Made by a program: the position numbers and the translations under genes. The notes under the pieces are model-generated. The model was not told the origin of the DNA, made no database searches, and worked only from the letters and a program-made list of their open reading frames with translations. Below are positions 8,474 to 20,543 of a DNA stretch of 64,000 nucleotides, one piece after another. Source of the stretch: Thiorhodovibrio winogradskyi. Lineage in GTDB: Bacteria; Pseudomonadota; Gammaproteobacteria; Chromatiales; Chromatiaceae. The first letter of the stretch is position 1. Each line of letters begins with the position of its first letter. The stretch lies in NCBI RefSeq assembly GCF_036208045.1, contig NZ_CP121472.1:1809531-1873530 (forward strand), read 5' to 3'.

Positions 8474-10555
8474 TCATTCAACGAAAACCTGAGCGGTGGC
8501 TTTGCTGCCAGTGGCGTCGATCAGCAGTATCCGGGTAAATCCGCGGCCGTCAGGTTGCCAGCGGCTGGAGCGGGTGAAGGCGTCATGCGTGATGGGTTGG
8601 CCATTGATGATCCAGCGAAAGGGCGCTTGGCCGCCGCGGGCTTTCAGGACGAGCCTTTGCATGGAGTGCGGCACGGCGCTGGATGTCAGGTCGATGCGGG
8701 CGCCATTCGGTGGGTAGGCAATCTGTACTCGAGAGGCTGCGGACTCGCTCTTGTCACGCTGGTCGATGTGCCGCAGGGGAGGGGGGAGCTGGGTGCTGCT
8801 GAGTTGCAGCACTCCCTCGGGCGCGGCAGGGAAGGGCGCGGGCGCTCCCAAGCGGGCAAAGGCATCGATCAGGACGGGGACGGCGGCAGTCGCGCCCGTC
8901 AGGTTGGCGACCGGGACGCCGTCGGGTCGGCCGGCCCAGACGCCAATCACATGGCGTCCGTCAAAGCCGATGGCCCAGGCATCGCGATAGCCGAAGGATG
9001 TTCCGGTCTTGATCGCGAGGCTATTCGCGCCTCTGTTTAAGTCGTTGGCGCCGGAGAGGATTGAAGTCAGATACCAGCTTGCTCGCGGATCCAGGACGGA
9101 GGCTTGCGCTGCCTTGGGTGCTTTCGGCGGATGGGGCAATGGGGTGAGTAATTCGCGCAGCGCCACGGGTTGGCCGCCGCGGGCAATGGCGGCGTAGAGG
9201 GCGACCAGATCGCGCAGGCGCAGGCCGACGCCGCCGAGCGCGATGGCGAGTCCAGCGGGGCGATTTCCCGGGAGTTGAGCGATGGCGCCCGCGCGTCTGA
9301 GTCGCGCAAGCAGTCGCGTGGGACCGACCTGCTTGAGCATGGTGACGGCGGGGACGTTGAGCGAGCGCTGCAAGGCCTCGCGCACTGTTAGGGTTCCAGC
9401 AAAGTCGCCGTCGAAATTGGCTGGCGCATATTGGTCGAACCCTGTTGGGCGGTCGTCGATCAGGCTCTCGGGGTGGGCGATGCCAAGCTCGAACCCAAGA
9501 CCATAAATCAGTGGTTTTAGCGTTGAGCCGGGGGAACGCACGGCCTCGGTCATGTCGATGAAGCCCTCGCGCGAGACATCGGTGTAGGCGGCTGAGCCGA
9601 CCGATGCCAACACCTCTCCGCTGTGGTGATCCACTGCCAGCATGGCCAGGGAGACGCGCGGGCCGAGCGTTGCGGCGTGCTCTTGGGCAAGGGTTTCGAG
9701 CGCTTGTTGCAATGGCGCGGACAGGGTTAGTCGCAGCACCGGGGCCTCGGGCAGGCGTTGCATCCAATGCTCGGCGCGGTGTGCCGCCAACCGCGGGAGT
9801 TGACGGCGCAGACGCGGGACAGGTGCCGCCATGGCTTGCTCGGCGATTTCGCCGCTGATGATTCCCTGTGCCGCGGCGCGCGCCAGGACTCGGTTGCGCG
9901 CCTGCCTGGCGGCCTGGGGGAAGCGATCAGGTCGGCGTCGCTCCGGGGATTGCGGCAGGGCCACCAGCAGGGCGGCCTCGGCGGTGCCGAGGCGTCGCGG
10001 TTCTTTGCCGAAATACGCCAGACTGGCGGAACGCACCCCCTCGAGATTGCCGCCGTAGCCAGCATGCTGCAGGTAAGCCTGCAGAATCGCGCCTTTGCTC
10101 GCTCGGCGCTCGAGCGCGAGTGCGCCGAGGATCTGACGCCATTTGCCGCTTGGGGACCGGGTTTCGGCGCCCTCGAGCAAACGCACCAGTTGCATGCTGA
10201 GCGTGGAGCCGCCCGAGACGATGCGTCCCTCGGTGAGCATCTGCGTCAGGGCACGCGCCATGGCTGCCCAGTCGACGCCATGGTGGGCGAAGAAACGGCG
10301 GTCTTCCCATGTCAAGAGCAGGTCGATCAGCAGGGGGTCGAGATCACTGAGTTGAAGTGGCAGGCGCCAGCGCCCATCGGCGACTGGGGCCGCGCGCAGG
10401 AGTTGACCGTCGCGCGCGAGAATGAGCCGGGAGACGGGTGTGCTGAGTTCGGGCGGGGGCTGCAGGCGGCTGGCGATGCTGAGCGCGGCCAGGACACCGA
10501 GGGTGATCGCGAGGCCTGCGGTTAGTGCGAAACGCAGGGTAGCGCGCGCCTTCAT
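8474..10555 (-). CDS. pbpC: Penicillin-binding protein 1C
   Basis: A 693-residue bifunctional peptidoglycan synthase anchored by an N-terminal membrane helix (LRFALTAGLAITLGVLAALS). The glycosyltransferase domain has TWEDRRFFAHHGVDW with its catalytic glutamate, and GGSTLSMQLVRLL. The transpeptidase domain carries SPGSTLKP (active serine), SLNVPAV and KTGTSFGYRDAW. The C-terminal 90 residues (YPPNGARIDL, then FRWIINGQPI) match the BiPBP_C domain that defines the 1C class. The usual neighbour, a large alpha-2-macroglobulin-like gene, is not seen here. The start is uncertain: an in-frame TTG at 10591 would add 12 residues; the ATG at 10555 gives a standard anchor. Confidence 0.93.
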   Translation of the reverse strand: MKARATLRFALTAGLAITLGVLAALSIASRLQPPPELSTPVSRLILARDGQLLRAAPVADGRWRLPLQLSDLDPLLIDLLLTWEDRRFFAHHGVDWAAMARALTQMLTEGRIVSGGSTLSMQLVRLLEGAETRSPSGKWRQILGALALERRASKGAILQAYLQHAGYGGNLEGVRSASLAYFGKEPRRLGTAEAALLVALPQSPERRRPDRFPQAARQARNRVLARAAAQGIISGEIAEQAMAAPVPRLRRQLPRLAAHRAEHWMQRLPEAPVLRLTLSAPLQQALETLAQEHAATLGPRVSLAMLAVDHHSGEVLASVGSAAYTDVSREGFIDMTEAVRSPGSTLKPLIYGLGFELGIAHPESLIDDRPTGFDQYAPANFDGDFAGTLTVREALQRSLNVPAVTMLKQVGPTRLLARLRRAGAIAQLPGNRPAGLAIALGGVGLRLRDLVALYAAIARGGQPVALRELLTPLPHPPKAPKAAQASVLDPRASWYLTSILSGANDLNRGANSLAIKTGTSFGYRDAWAIGFDGRHVIGVWAGRPDGVPVANLTGATAAVPVLIDAFARLGAPAPFPAAPEGVLQLSSTQLPPPLRHIDQRDKSESAASRVQIAYPPNGARIDLTSSAVPHSMQRLVLKARGGQAPFRWIINGQPITHDAFTRSSRWQPDGRGFTRILLIDATGSKATAQVFVE

Positions 10556-10687
10556 GCTTGCATGAGAACGGGGGTTAAGTTTGCTTTTCAAAGGGTTACA
10601 AGCCGTCTTGGCGCGACCTTAATGAAAGGTGCACAATCTCTGCGTAGTCACCACCGGCTTTCCATCATTACATTATAGGCAGGTAAC

Positions 10688-12475
10688 ATGGCCGACGTCC
10701 TCGCGCTCGGTTGGCAGGGAATCTTTACGCTGGGGTTGGTTCTGGTCTGTTTCATGCTGCTTGCGCGAACGCGCATCGCGCCAGACATTGTCACCTCTGG
10801 CGTGCTGACCCTGCTGTTGGTGACGGGCATTCTGACGCCCACGGAAGCCCTGGCGGGTTTCTCCAATCCCGCCATGCTGACGGTGGCGGTGCTCTATGTG
10901 GTGGTGACTGGGCTGACTGAAACCGGTGCCGTTGGTTGGATCAGCCAGTCGCTGCTGGGGCGCCCGCGCGGGGAAATCAGCGCGCAATGGCGGCTGATGC
11001 TGCCGGTGGCGGCCTTGAGCGCTTTCCTGAATAACACCCCGGTGGTGGCCATTTTTATCCCCGCACTGATTGACTGGGCCAAGCGCAACCGGCTGCGGTT
11101 GTCCAAACTTCTGATTCCCTTGAGTTATGCCAGTATTGCCGGGGGTGCCTGCACTCTCATTGGGACCAGTACCAATCTGGTGGTCAATGGGCTTTATATG
11201 GAACGCACGGGGCAAGCAGGTTTGGGCCTCTTCGAATTGGCCTGGATCGGGCTGCCGGTGGTGGTGACTGTGGTGCTCTTTATCCTGTTGGCCGGGCGTT
11301 GGCTGCTGCCAACGCGGGCATCGGCGGCGGCTGCTTTTGAGGATGTCCGTCGCTATACGGTCGAGATGCTGGTTGAGCCCAACAGCGCGCTTGCCGGAAA
11401 AAGTATCGAGCAGGCTGGGTTGCGTCAGCTGCCCGGGCTGTTTTTGGTGGAGATTGACCGCCAGGGCAGCATCATTCCGGCGGTGTCGTCCCAAGAGTCG
11501 TTGCAGGCGAATGATCGGCTGGTCTTCGCTGGCGTGATTGACTCAGTCATGGATCTGCAACGCATCCGCGGGCTGGTCCCGGCGACCGATCAGGTGTTCA
11601 AGCTCGAGGGTCTGCGTCGCGATCGCTGTTTTGTCGAGGTGGTGTTGTCCAATAAATGCCCGCTGATAGGCCTGACAGTGCGCGCGGGACGCTTTCGCGC
11701 TCGCTACAACGCCGTGATTATCGCCCTGTCGCGCAATGGAGAGCGGGTGCACGGCAAGATTGGTGATATTGCCCTGCTGCCTGGCGATACCTTGCTGCTG
11801 GAATCGCGTCCGGAGTTCGTCTTGCAACAGCGCGATGCGCGGGATTTTCTGGTTGTCAGTCAACTTGGTGATGAGCACCCGCTGAGCCACGAGCGCGCTC
11901 CTCTGGCGATTGCGATTGTGGTTGCCATGGTGGTCGCGGCCGGCTCGGGCTGGCTGACCATGCTTGAGGCGGCACTCCTGGCGGCTGGGGCCATGATTAT
12001 CAGCCGATGTACTCAGGGCCGGGTGGCGCGTCGCGCGCCCGATCGACAGGTGCTGGCGGTGATTGCGACATCCTTTGGCATCGCAGCTGCGCTCGAGAAA
12101 ACCGGCGCGGCGGCGCTGTTGGCGAGCTCTTTGATTGGGCTGGCGCAGGGAAGTCCCTGGTTGTCTCTGGCACTGGTCTTCACGGCCACCGCCCTGCTGA
12201 CCGCGCTGGCCACCAACAACGTCGCCGCGGTGCTGGCTTTTCCAATCGCTTTGGACACGGCGGCGCAAATGGGTGTGAATCCGATGGCCTTCATGGTGGT
12301 GGTGATGATCGCGGCCTCGGCCAGTTTCGCCACGCCCATCGGATATCAGACCAATTTAATGGTTTTTAGTGTCGGTGGTTATAGGTTCGCGGACTTTGTG
12401 CGTATCGGAACGCCCCTTACTGTGCTAGTCGGTGCCGTGACAGTGCTTCTGGTTCCCTTGATCTGGCCGTTTTAA
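10688..12475 (+). CDS. SLC13/DASS-type anion transporter with RCK_C (TrkA-C) domains
   Basis: A 595-residue transporter. The N-terminal half (about 1-215) has hydrophobic segments with the family motif SAFLNNTPVVAIFIP and then GGACTLIGTSTNLVVNG. The soluble middle (about 220-390) contains two RCK_C-like units (ALAGKSIEQAGLRQLPGLFL and the segment ending GDTLLLESRPEFV). The C-terminal half repeats the transporter pattern (ALATNNVAAVLAFPIAL, then SASFATPIGYQTNLMVF). This layout is typical of bacterial sulfate, dicarboxylate or other anion carriers; the substrate cannot be read from sequence. In a sulfur bacterium a sulfate or C4-acid role is possible. An AGGTAAC ribosome site precedes the ATG. 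Confidence 0.85.
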   Translation: MADVLALGWQGIFTLGLVLVCFMLLARTRIAPDIVTSGVLTLLLVTGILTPTEALAGFSNPAMLTVAVLYVVVTGLTETGAVGWISQSLLGRPRGEISAQWRLMLPVAALSAFLNNTPVVAIFIPALIDWAKRNRLRLSKLLIPLSYASIAGGACTLIGTSTNLVVNGLYMERTGQAGLGLFELAWIGLPVVVTVVLFILLAGRWLLPTRASAAAAFEDVRRYTVEMLVEPNSALAGKSIEQAGLRQLPGLFLVEIDRQGSIIPAVSSQESLQANDRLVFAGVIDSVMDLQRIRGLVPATDQVFKLEGLRRDRCFVEVVLSNKCPLIGLTVRAGRFRARYNAVIIALSRNGERVHGKIGDIALLPGDTLLLESRPEFVLQQRDARDFLVVSQLGDEHPLSHERAPLAIAIVVAMVVAAGSGWLTMLEAALLAAGAMIISRCTQGRVARRAPDRQVLAVIATSFGIAAALEKTGAAALLASSLIGLAQGSPWLSLALVFTATALLTALATNNVAAVLAFPIALDTAAQMGVNPMAFMVVVMIAASASFATPIGYQTNLMVFSVGGYRFADFVRIGTPLTVLVGAVTVLLVPLIWPF

Positions 12476-12734
12476 GTGGTAATCCGTTGGTATTTAGAAA
12501 CATAATGTGTTATTGTAGGCGATGCTACTGTTGGCGGCTGTTTGGGTTGTCTGACCACTGGTTTGGATTATTTCCGCATTTCACCTGCGCCAGGTCAGTT
12601 TTTTTCTTAACACCCAAATTGCAAAAGGTTAATATTAGGGGGGTGAGCCACTGCGCTCCAAGTCCGTCGCTTGATCGATCCGCCGCTCAGGCATCGATCT
12701 ACTTACCATCGATCTCATCATGGGAGGAAATTCC

Positions 12735-13388
12735 ATGTCCCAGTCGCCAAGCACTGTCGCCTCAGAGGCATCCACCGGATCTTCGTCCGGCAAGTCCAAG
12801 GGCGGTAACTCCATGCTGCTCGGCATGACTCCGTTACTGGTTCTCTTCGGTGCCGTTGTCCTGCTCTACAGCCTCACCAGGGGAGGCTTCTCCGAGGCCT
12901 TCCAGTACTGGGAATTCTTTATTCCCGTCATTGCGCTTTACTCGCTCGGTTCCGGGTGGGGTCAGGCGTATCTGAATAACAATTCACGTCTTTGGTACCT
13001 GATCCGTCAGGGTATTCACTGGGGTGCCCTGATTGGTTTGGTATACCTGCTAAACACGCAAGGTATCCGTGAGTTGATGAACGACCAGCAGTACACTATC
13101 TTGCTCGTGTATCTGATTGCCTTTGCTACCTTGCTGGCCGCCATTCAGATGGATATCAAAATGGTATTCTTCGCGGCCTTCCTGGTTTTCTGTGCGTTCT
13201 TGATTGCTGTTCCCGAAAACAATCCGGCACTAATCAAACTGGGCGAGACCTTCGGCGTGGCCGATGCGCAAACCAAGCCCTTCATGATGACCGTCTGGGT
13301 CGCTGTTGCCGGTTTTGTCGGCACCCTGTTTTTCAGAACGTCAATGCGCGGCGCTATTTCCGCTAAGCGCGTGGCCAGCCGGGGCTAG
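12735..13388 (+). CDS. Six-helix membrane protein of unknown function
   Basis: A 217-residue protein with a serine-rich, disordered N-terminus (about 1-28) and about six membrane helices, including LLVLFGAVVLLYSL, FFIPVIALYSLG, ILLVYLIAFATLLAA, MVFFAAFLVFCAFLIAV and a last helix near PFMMTVWVAVAGFVG. I do not recognise the family. An ATG 15 nt upstream is in frame, but the ATG at 12735 follows a strong GGGAGG ribosome site and is preferred. It is isolated between the SLC13-type gene and the convergent tadA, with a 259-bp leader in which I see no clear structure. Confidence 0.65.
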   Translation: MSQSPSTVASEASTGSSSGKSKGGNSMLLGMTPLLVLFGAVVLLYSLTRGGFSEAFQYWEFFIPVIALYSLGSGWGQAYLNNNSRLWYLIRQGIHWGALIGLVYLLNTQGIRELMNDQQYTILLVYLIAFATLLAAIQMDIKMVFFAAFLVFCAFLIAVPENNPALIKLGETFGVADAQTKPFMMTVWVAVAGFVGTLFFRTSMRGAISAKRVASRG

Positions 13389-13445
13389 CTGATCAGCCCA
13401 AATAACTGCGTCGCGACTGCTCGCGCGGCGCGGTTATTTCTCTGG

Positions 13446-15520
<2,075 letters not shown>

Positions 15521-15522
15521 GC

Positions 15523-17356
<1,834 letters not shown>

Positions 17357-18277
17357 ATGCACCTCTGTCTGATGCTGATCGGTCTCTCGCTGCTGCTGTC
17401 CGCGTGCGGACATGTGCCAAAATCGCCTGAGCCGACGGATACCTCCGTGGGGAACGGCGCTGCTGAGGTCGTGGTGCCAGATCCGCGGGGGACTGATCAG
17501 CAGGAGTCTGGCCAGCACGCATCTGTTCAGCAGTCTGGGGGTTGGGGGCGCGACAGCTTCTGGCCTCATGGCGAGCGCGGCGATACTCTGGCTATTTTTC
17601 CGCCACTATCAGCGGCTGAGCGTCTCAGGATGGGGAGTGAATATCGCCCGGGTGCTGTCCATACCTATGTGCTTTATGGAGTCGGCGACGGGCAGGGCAG
17701 TCAGCAAACGCGGCCATGGGGCCACACTGAGCTAGAGCTTCTGCGGCTGATCGATACTTATGTCATCAGCACGGGTGTCATCAGTACCGGCGAGGTCTCT
17801 AGCCATGGCGAGTCATCCACGCGGCATGAGTTCCTGATCCCTGTATATGCCGGGCTCGAGTCCCTGCCCCTCACCGAACGCAGCGCGCCCGAATTGGCTG
17901 ATGCGGCGCGCGAGGCACTGGCCGCCTGGCTTGCTCAACGCCAGCATCTTGCGCTGGCGGATCGGTTAAGGTCCGCGCCGGGCCCCTTTTTGATCTCGCG
18001 GACCGTCTTTGATCTGGTGCCAGCGCAGGATAGCGATGTGCTGCTGACGGACTTGAGCAACATGGGGCCGGAGTATCTTTATCCCGTGGTTGATGCCTAT
18101 GATCGCAGAGTCTCGGAGGCTGCGGCAGAAGCGGATGCCGCTTTGGTAGAACTGCGTCAGCGCCTCGCTCGCTTGGGCCATTCGTCGGGAAATCACGGCG
18201 ATGAGCAGTGGCTGTACTTGCTTGAGTCTGCCACGGGCCAAGCAACAATAGGTGCGAAATCCAAGCACGGAGGCTGA
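17357..18277 (+). CDS. Lipoprotein of unknown function
   Basis: A 306-residue protein with a type II signal peptide (MHLCLMLIGLSLLLSACG; lipobox LSAC, lipidated C17). A low-complexity polar stretch follows (about 20-75), then a folded domain containing AVHTYVLYGVGD and ELELLRLIDTYVISTG, and a helical C-terminus (RRVSEAAAEADAALVELRQR). Residues around 136-145 are a 5-residue duplication (VISTG twice) from a 15-bp tandem duplication at 17762-17791. No family recognised. The frame is open upstream to 17153, but the ATG at 17357 is preceded by GGGGTGA and starts exactly at the signal peptide. The next gene follows 93 bp later on the same strand. Confidence 0.7.
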   Translation: MHLCLMLIGLSLLLSACGHVPKSPEPTDTSVGNGAAEVVVPDPRGTDQQESGQHASVQQSGGWGRDSFWPHGERGDTLAIFPPLSAAERLRMGSEYRPGAVHTYVLYGVGDGQGSQQTRPWGHTELELLRLIDTYVISTGVISTGEVSSHGESSTRHEFLIPVYAGLESLPLTERSAPELADAAREALAAWLAQRQHLALADRLRSAPGPFLISRTVFDLVPAQDSDVLLTDLSNMGPEYLYPVVDAYDRRVSEAAAEADAALVELRQRLARLGHSSGNHGDEQWLYLLESATGQATIGAKSKHGG

Positions 18278-18370
18278 TGCATAGCCTCTCGCCGCGCTTA
18301 GCCTCGCTGCTTGGATTTTGGATTCTTCAATCGCCTTCTCCTTCCAAGGTCTATCAATACGGAGTCTGCA

Positions 18371-18964
18371 ATGTTTGGCCATCGTCTGGGTAGTTTGTTT
18401 CGGTTCTTGATTGGTACCTTGGTGCTTCAGGCCGTGACCGTCCTGGTGACCTATACGGCGCTGCAAACCGATATTGCCATGACTTGGCCGCTGTTCGTGG
18501 CGTTGGGCTCCAGCTCTGGCGTGCTGGTGACCCTGTGGTTTGAGTCAATCGCCGGCCATGTTAGTGACAAGGCACTGTCGCGCGCTCAGCAGCGCCATGC
18601 GCGTGAGCGCGAGAAAATCCGCCTTGAGGCCGAGCGCCAGCGTTCCAAGATGACCGCTAAACAGACAAAAATGAAGGGCAACGCCGGCATCAAGTTGCGC
18701 ACGGGACTTGCGGTGGGTGGCATGGCCGGGGTTGGTGTCGCCATGATGGTGGCCCAGTTCATGACGGTGGGGCTCCTCACCGTGGCGACTGCTGGCGGCG
18801 CGGCACTTGGTTATGGAGTGCGGGTGCGTCAGGAGCGGCGTCTGCGGGCGCGGCTGGAAGAATCCGAACCTGGGCTGATGCTGGCCGAGACGCGTGATGT
18901 GCTGCCGGTGTTAGAATCATCCACCAGCAAAGGCGCTTTGACCCGACGTAAAAAGAGCGACTGA
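18371..18964 (+). CDS. Membrane protein with a charged coiled-coil region, unknown function
   Basis: A 197-residue protein. Two N-terminal membrane helices (FLIGTLVLQAVTVLVTYTAL and WPLFVALGSSSGVLVTLWF) are followed by a strongly charged helix (AQQRHAREREKIRLEAERQR), then a glycine-rich hydrophobic hairpin (GLAVGGMAGVGVAMMVAQF and VGLLTVATAGGAALGYG) and a basic tail. I recognise no family. The ATG at 18371 has GGAGTCTGCA just upstream and is preferred over the frame's earlier start at 18311. It lies in the same direction as the lipoprotein, so a shared envelope role is possible but only inferred. Confidence 0.6.
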   Translation: MFGHRLGSLFRFLIGTLVLQAVTVLVTYTALQTDIAMTWPLFVALGSSSGVLVTLWFESIAGHVSDKALSRAQQRHAREREKIRLEAERQRSKMTAKQTKMKGNAGIKLRTGLAVGGMAGVGVAMMVAQFMTVGLLTVATAGGAALGYGVRVRQERRLRARLEESEPGLMLAETRDVLPVLESSTSKGALTRRKKSD

Positions 18965-19141
18965 ATCGCTGCCTCGAGCCACTGCGCATGAATCGGCAAA
19001 AAGCCGACAATCTTGCAAAATATTTTTCTCAAGCCGACTTGGTGATGGTCGTTATCTGCTTTATGTAACGAGTTCCCGGTCGGGATATGCTGCTCCCGGC
19101 CAAAATCTTGTCATGACCGGCGCACAGCCGTGGAGTCGACA

Positions 19142-20365
19142 GTGATTTCCTTCAATCCTTCCGCCAGCTTTATGAACCCCCTGATGCAAGGCCAGGTCAA
19201 TCCCGGTCGCGCGCAGGATTCTAACGTTGAAGGCGCTCAGAGGCGCGATGAGGCCTATCGTGCACAATCTGGCGGCGCGGCCGGAGCGGCCATGGCCAAG
19301 CTTCAGGACAGTCTGATGACCCGCTTGGTCGAGCGGATTCCGGGCGTCGATGTCGCCGACCTTGAAAAGCGTGACCCGGCTGATTTCTCGCCCGCAGCCA
19401 TTGCTGAGCGTATCGGCTCCTTTGTTGGCCGTGGGCTCGAGAACGCGCGCGCTCAAGGCCGCGGCGACAAGGAAGTCCAATCGCTTTTTGACAGCGCCCT
19501 AAGCGGCATGGAGCGGGGTATGGCCGAGGCGCGGGATATGCTGGAGGGCATGAACCTGCTGCAAGGCAAGATTGCCGAGGATGTGGACGAAACCGCGAAG
19601 CTCACGCGCGAGGCTTTGGCCGAACTCGACCCCAGCCGTCGCCGCGAGCAACTTGAGGTGAATGGCAGTGGCAGTGCAGCACTCTCAATGGCTGAGCGCT
19701 TCTCTGGCGCGTCGTCCTTCGAGATGCAAGTACGGACGCAGGACGGCGATGAAATCACGCTAAAATTTGACCAAAGCAGCGAGTTCTCGTCTGGCGCCTC
19801 TGCCTATGCCGACAGCAATGGCAACAGCGCCGCGGCATACTCAATGAGTCGCAGTGAATCGGTCGGCTATTCCTTCAGCTTTGAAGGCGGCAGTCTGAGC
19901 GAGGAGGAAAGAACCGCTCTGAGCGACTTCGTGCGGGACGTTGGCCAGATGGCCGATGACTTTTTTGGCGGCGACGTGCAAAAAGCCTTCGATCAGGCCG
20001 GCGGCCTAAGCTTCGACGGTTCCCAGATCGCCTCCTTTGAAATCAACATGAGCCAGTCGCGGCAATACACCGCAGCCCAGGCCTATCGTCAGACCCAGCA
20101 GATCGACACGCCGGCCGAGGAGCAGCGACCCGGAATGCGTCTTGGGCAGTTGATGAACGAGATGCGCGAGAGTTTCAATGAGTCGATGCTGGATTTCCTC
20201 GAGAATCCACGCGAAGTTGGTGCGGGCATCATGCGCGGACTGGTCGAGCAGGACAGCCGCATGCGCGAGGCGCCACCCGAGAGTCGCGAGCGTATGCAGG
20301 CTAATCTCAATGACTTGCTGAGCAACGTCAGCCAGTCTCAGACCGAACAACCGGTCAGCAATTAG
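19142..20365 (+). CDS. DUF5610-like protein, function unknown
   Basis: A 407-residue soluble protein with no signal peptide or membrane segment. The N-terminal half (about 45-175) is helical, with DPADFSPAAIAERIGSFVG and SALSGMERGMAEARDML. This resembles DUF5610, which is known from proteobacterial proteins of unknown role. A serine- and tyrosine-rich centre follows (NGNSAAAYSMSRSESVGYSF), then a helical tail with FLENPREVGAGIMRG. The start is taken as GTG 19142, because GGAG lies 7 nt upstream; a GTG at 19130 is in frame but has no ribosome site. It is monocistronic and followed by the palindromic tandem array. Confidence 0.6.
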   Translation: MISFNPSASFMNPLMQGQVNPGRAQDSNVEGAQRRDEAYRAQSGGAAGAAMAKLQDSLMTRLVERIPGVDVADLEKRDPADFSPAAIAERIGSFVGRGLENARAQGRGDKEVQSLFDSALSGMERGMAEARDMLEGMNLLQGKIAEDVDETAKLTREALAELDPSRRREQLEVNGSGSAALSMAERFSGASSFEMQVRTQDGDEITLKFDQSSEFSSGASAYADSNGNSAAAYSMSRSESVGYSFSFEGGSLSEEERTALSDFVRDVGQMADDFFGGDVQKAFDQAGGLSFDGSQIASFEINMSQSRQYTAAQAYRQTQQIDTPAEEQRPGMRLGQLMNEMRESFNESMLDFLENPREVGAGIMRGLVEQDSRMREAPPESRERMQANLNDLLSNVSQSQTEQPVSN

Positions 20366-20402
20366 GAGTCGGCGGCGCCCTAGCCGGTGCTCTAGTCCTA
20401 GG

Positions 20403-20542
20403 GGCGAATTGATTCGCCCCGATCAAAAAGGTTGGCGAATTGATTCGCCCCGATCAAAAAGGTTGGCGAATTGATTCGCCCCGATCAAAAAGGTTGGCGA
20501 ATTGATTCGCCCCGATCAAAAAGGTCGGCGAATTGATTCGCC
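20403..20542. repeat. Five-copy 31-bp palindromic tandem repeat
   Basis: Five units begin at 20403, 20434, 20465, 20496 and 20527. The first four are complete 31-mers and the last is cut after its palindrome. Each unit starts with the perfect hairpin GGCGAATTGATTCGCC, and the complete units continue with CCGATCAAAAAGG(T/C)T-type sequence. The array fills the junction between the convergent DUF5610-like gene (ends 20365) and glgP. The last palindrome ends 1 bp from the glgP stop codon (20544-20546). The hairpin followed by an A/T run may act as a terminator from either side. Confidence 0.92.
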
Positions 20543-20543
20543 A

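Noticed and set aside
20403-20542. Possible CRISPR array (31-bp palindromic repeats)
   Set aside because: The units are directly adjacent with no unique spacers, and no cas gene is present; it is a plain tandem repeat.
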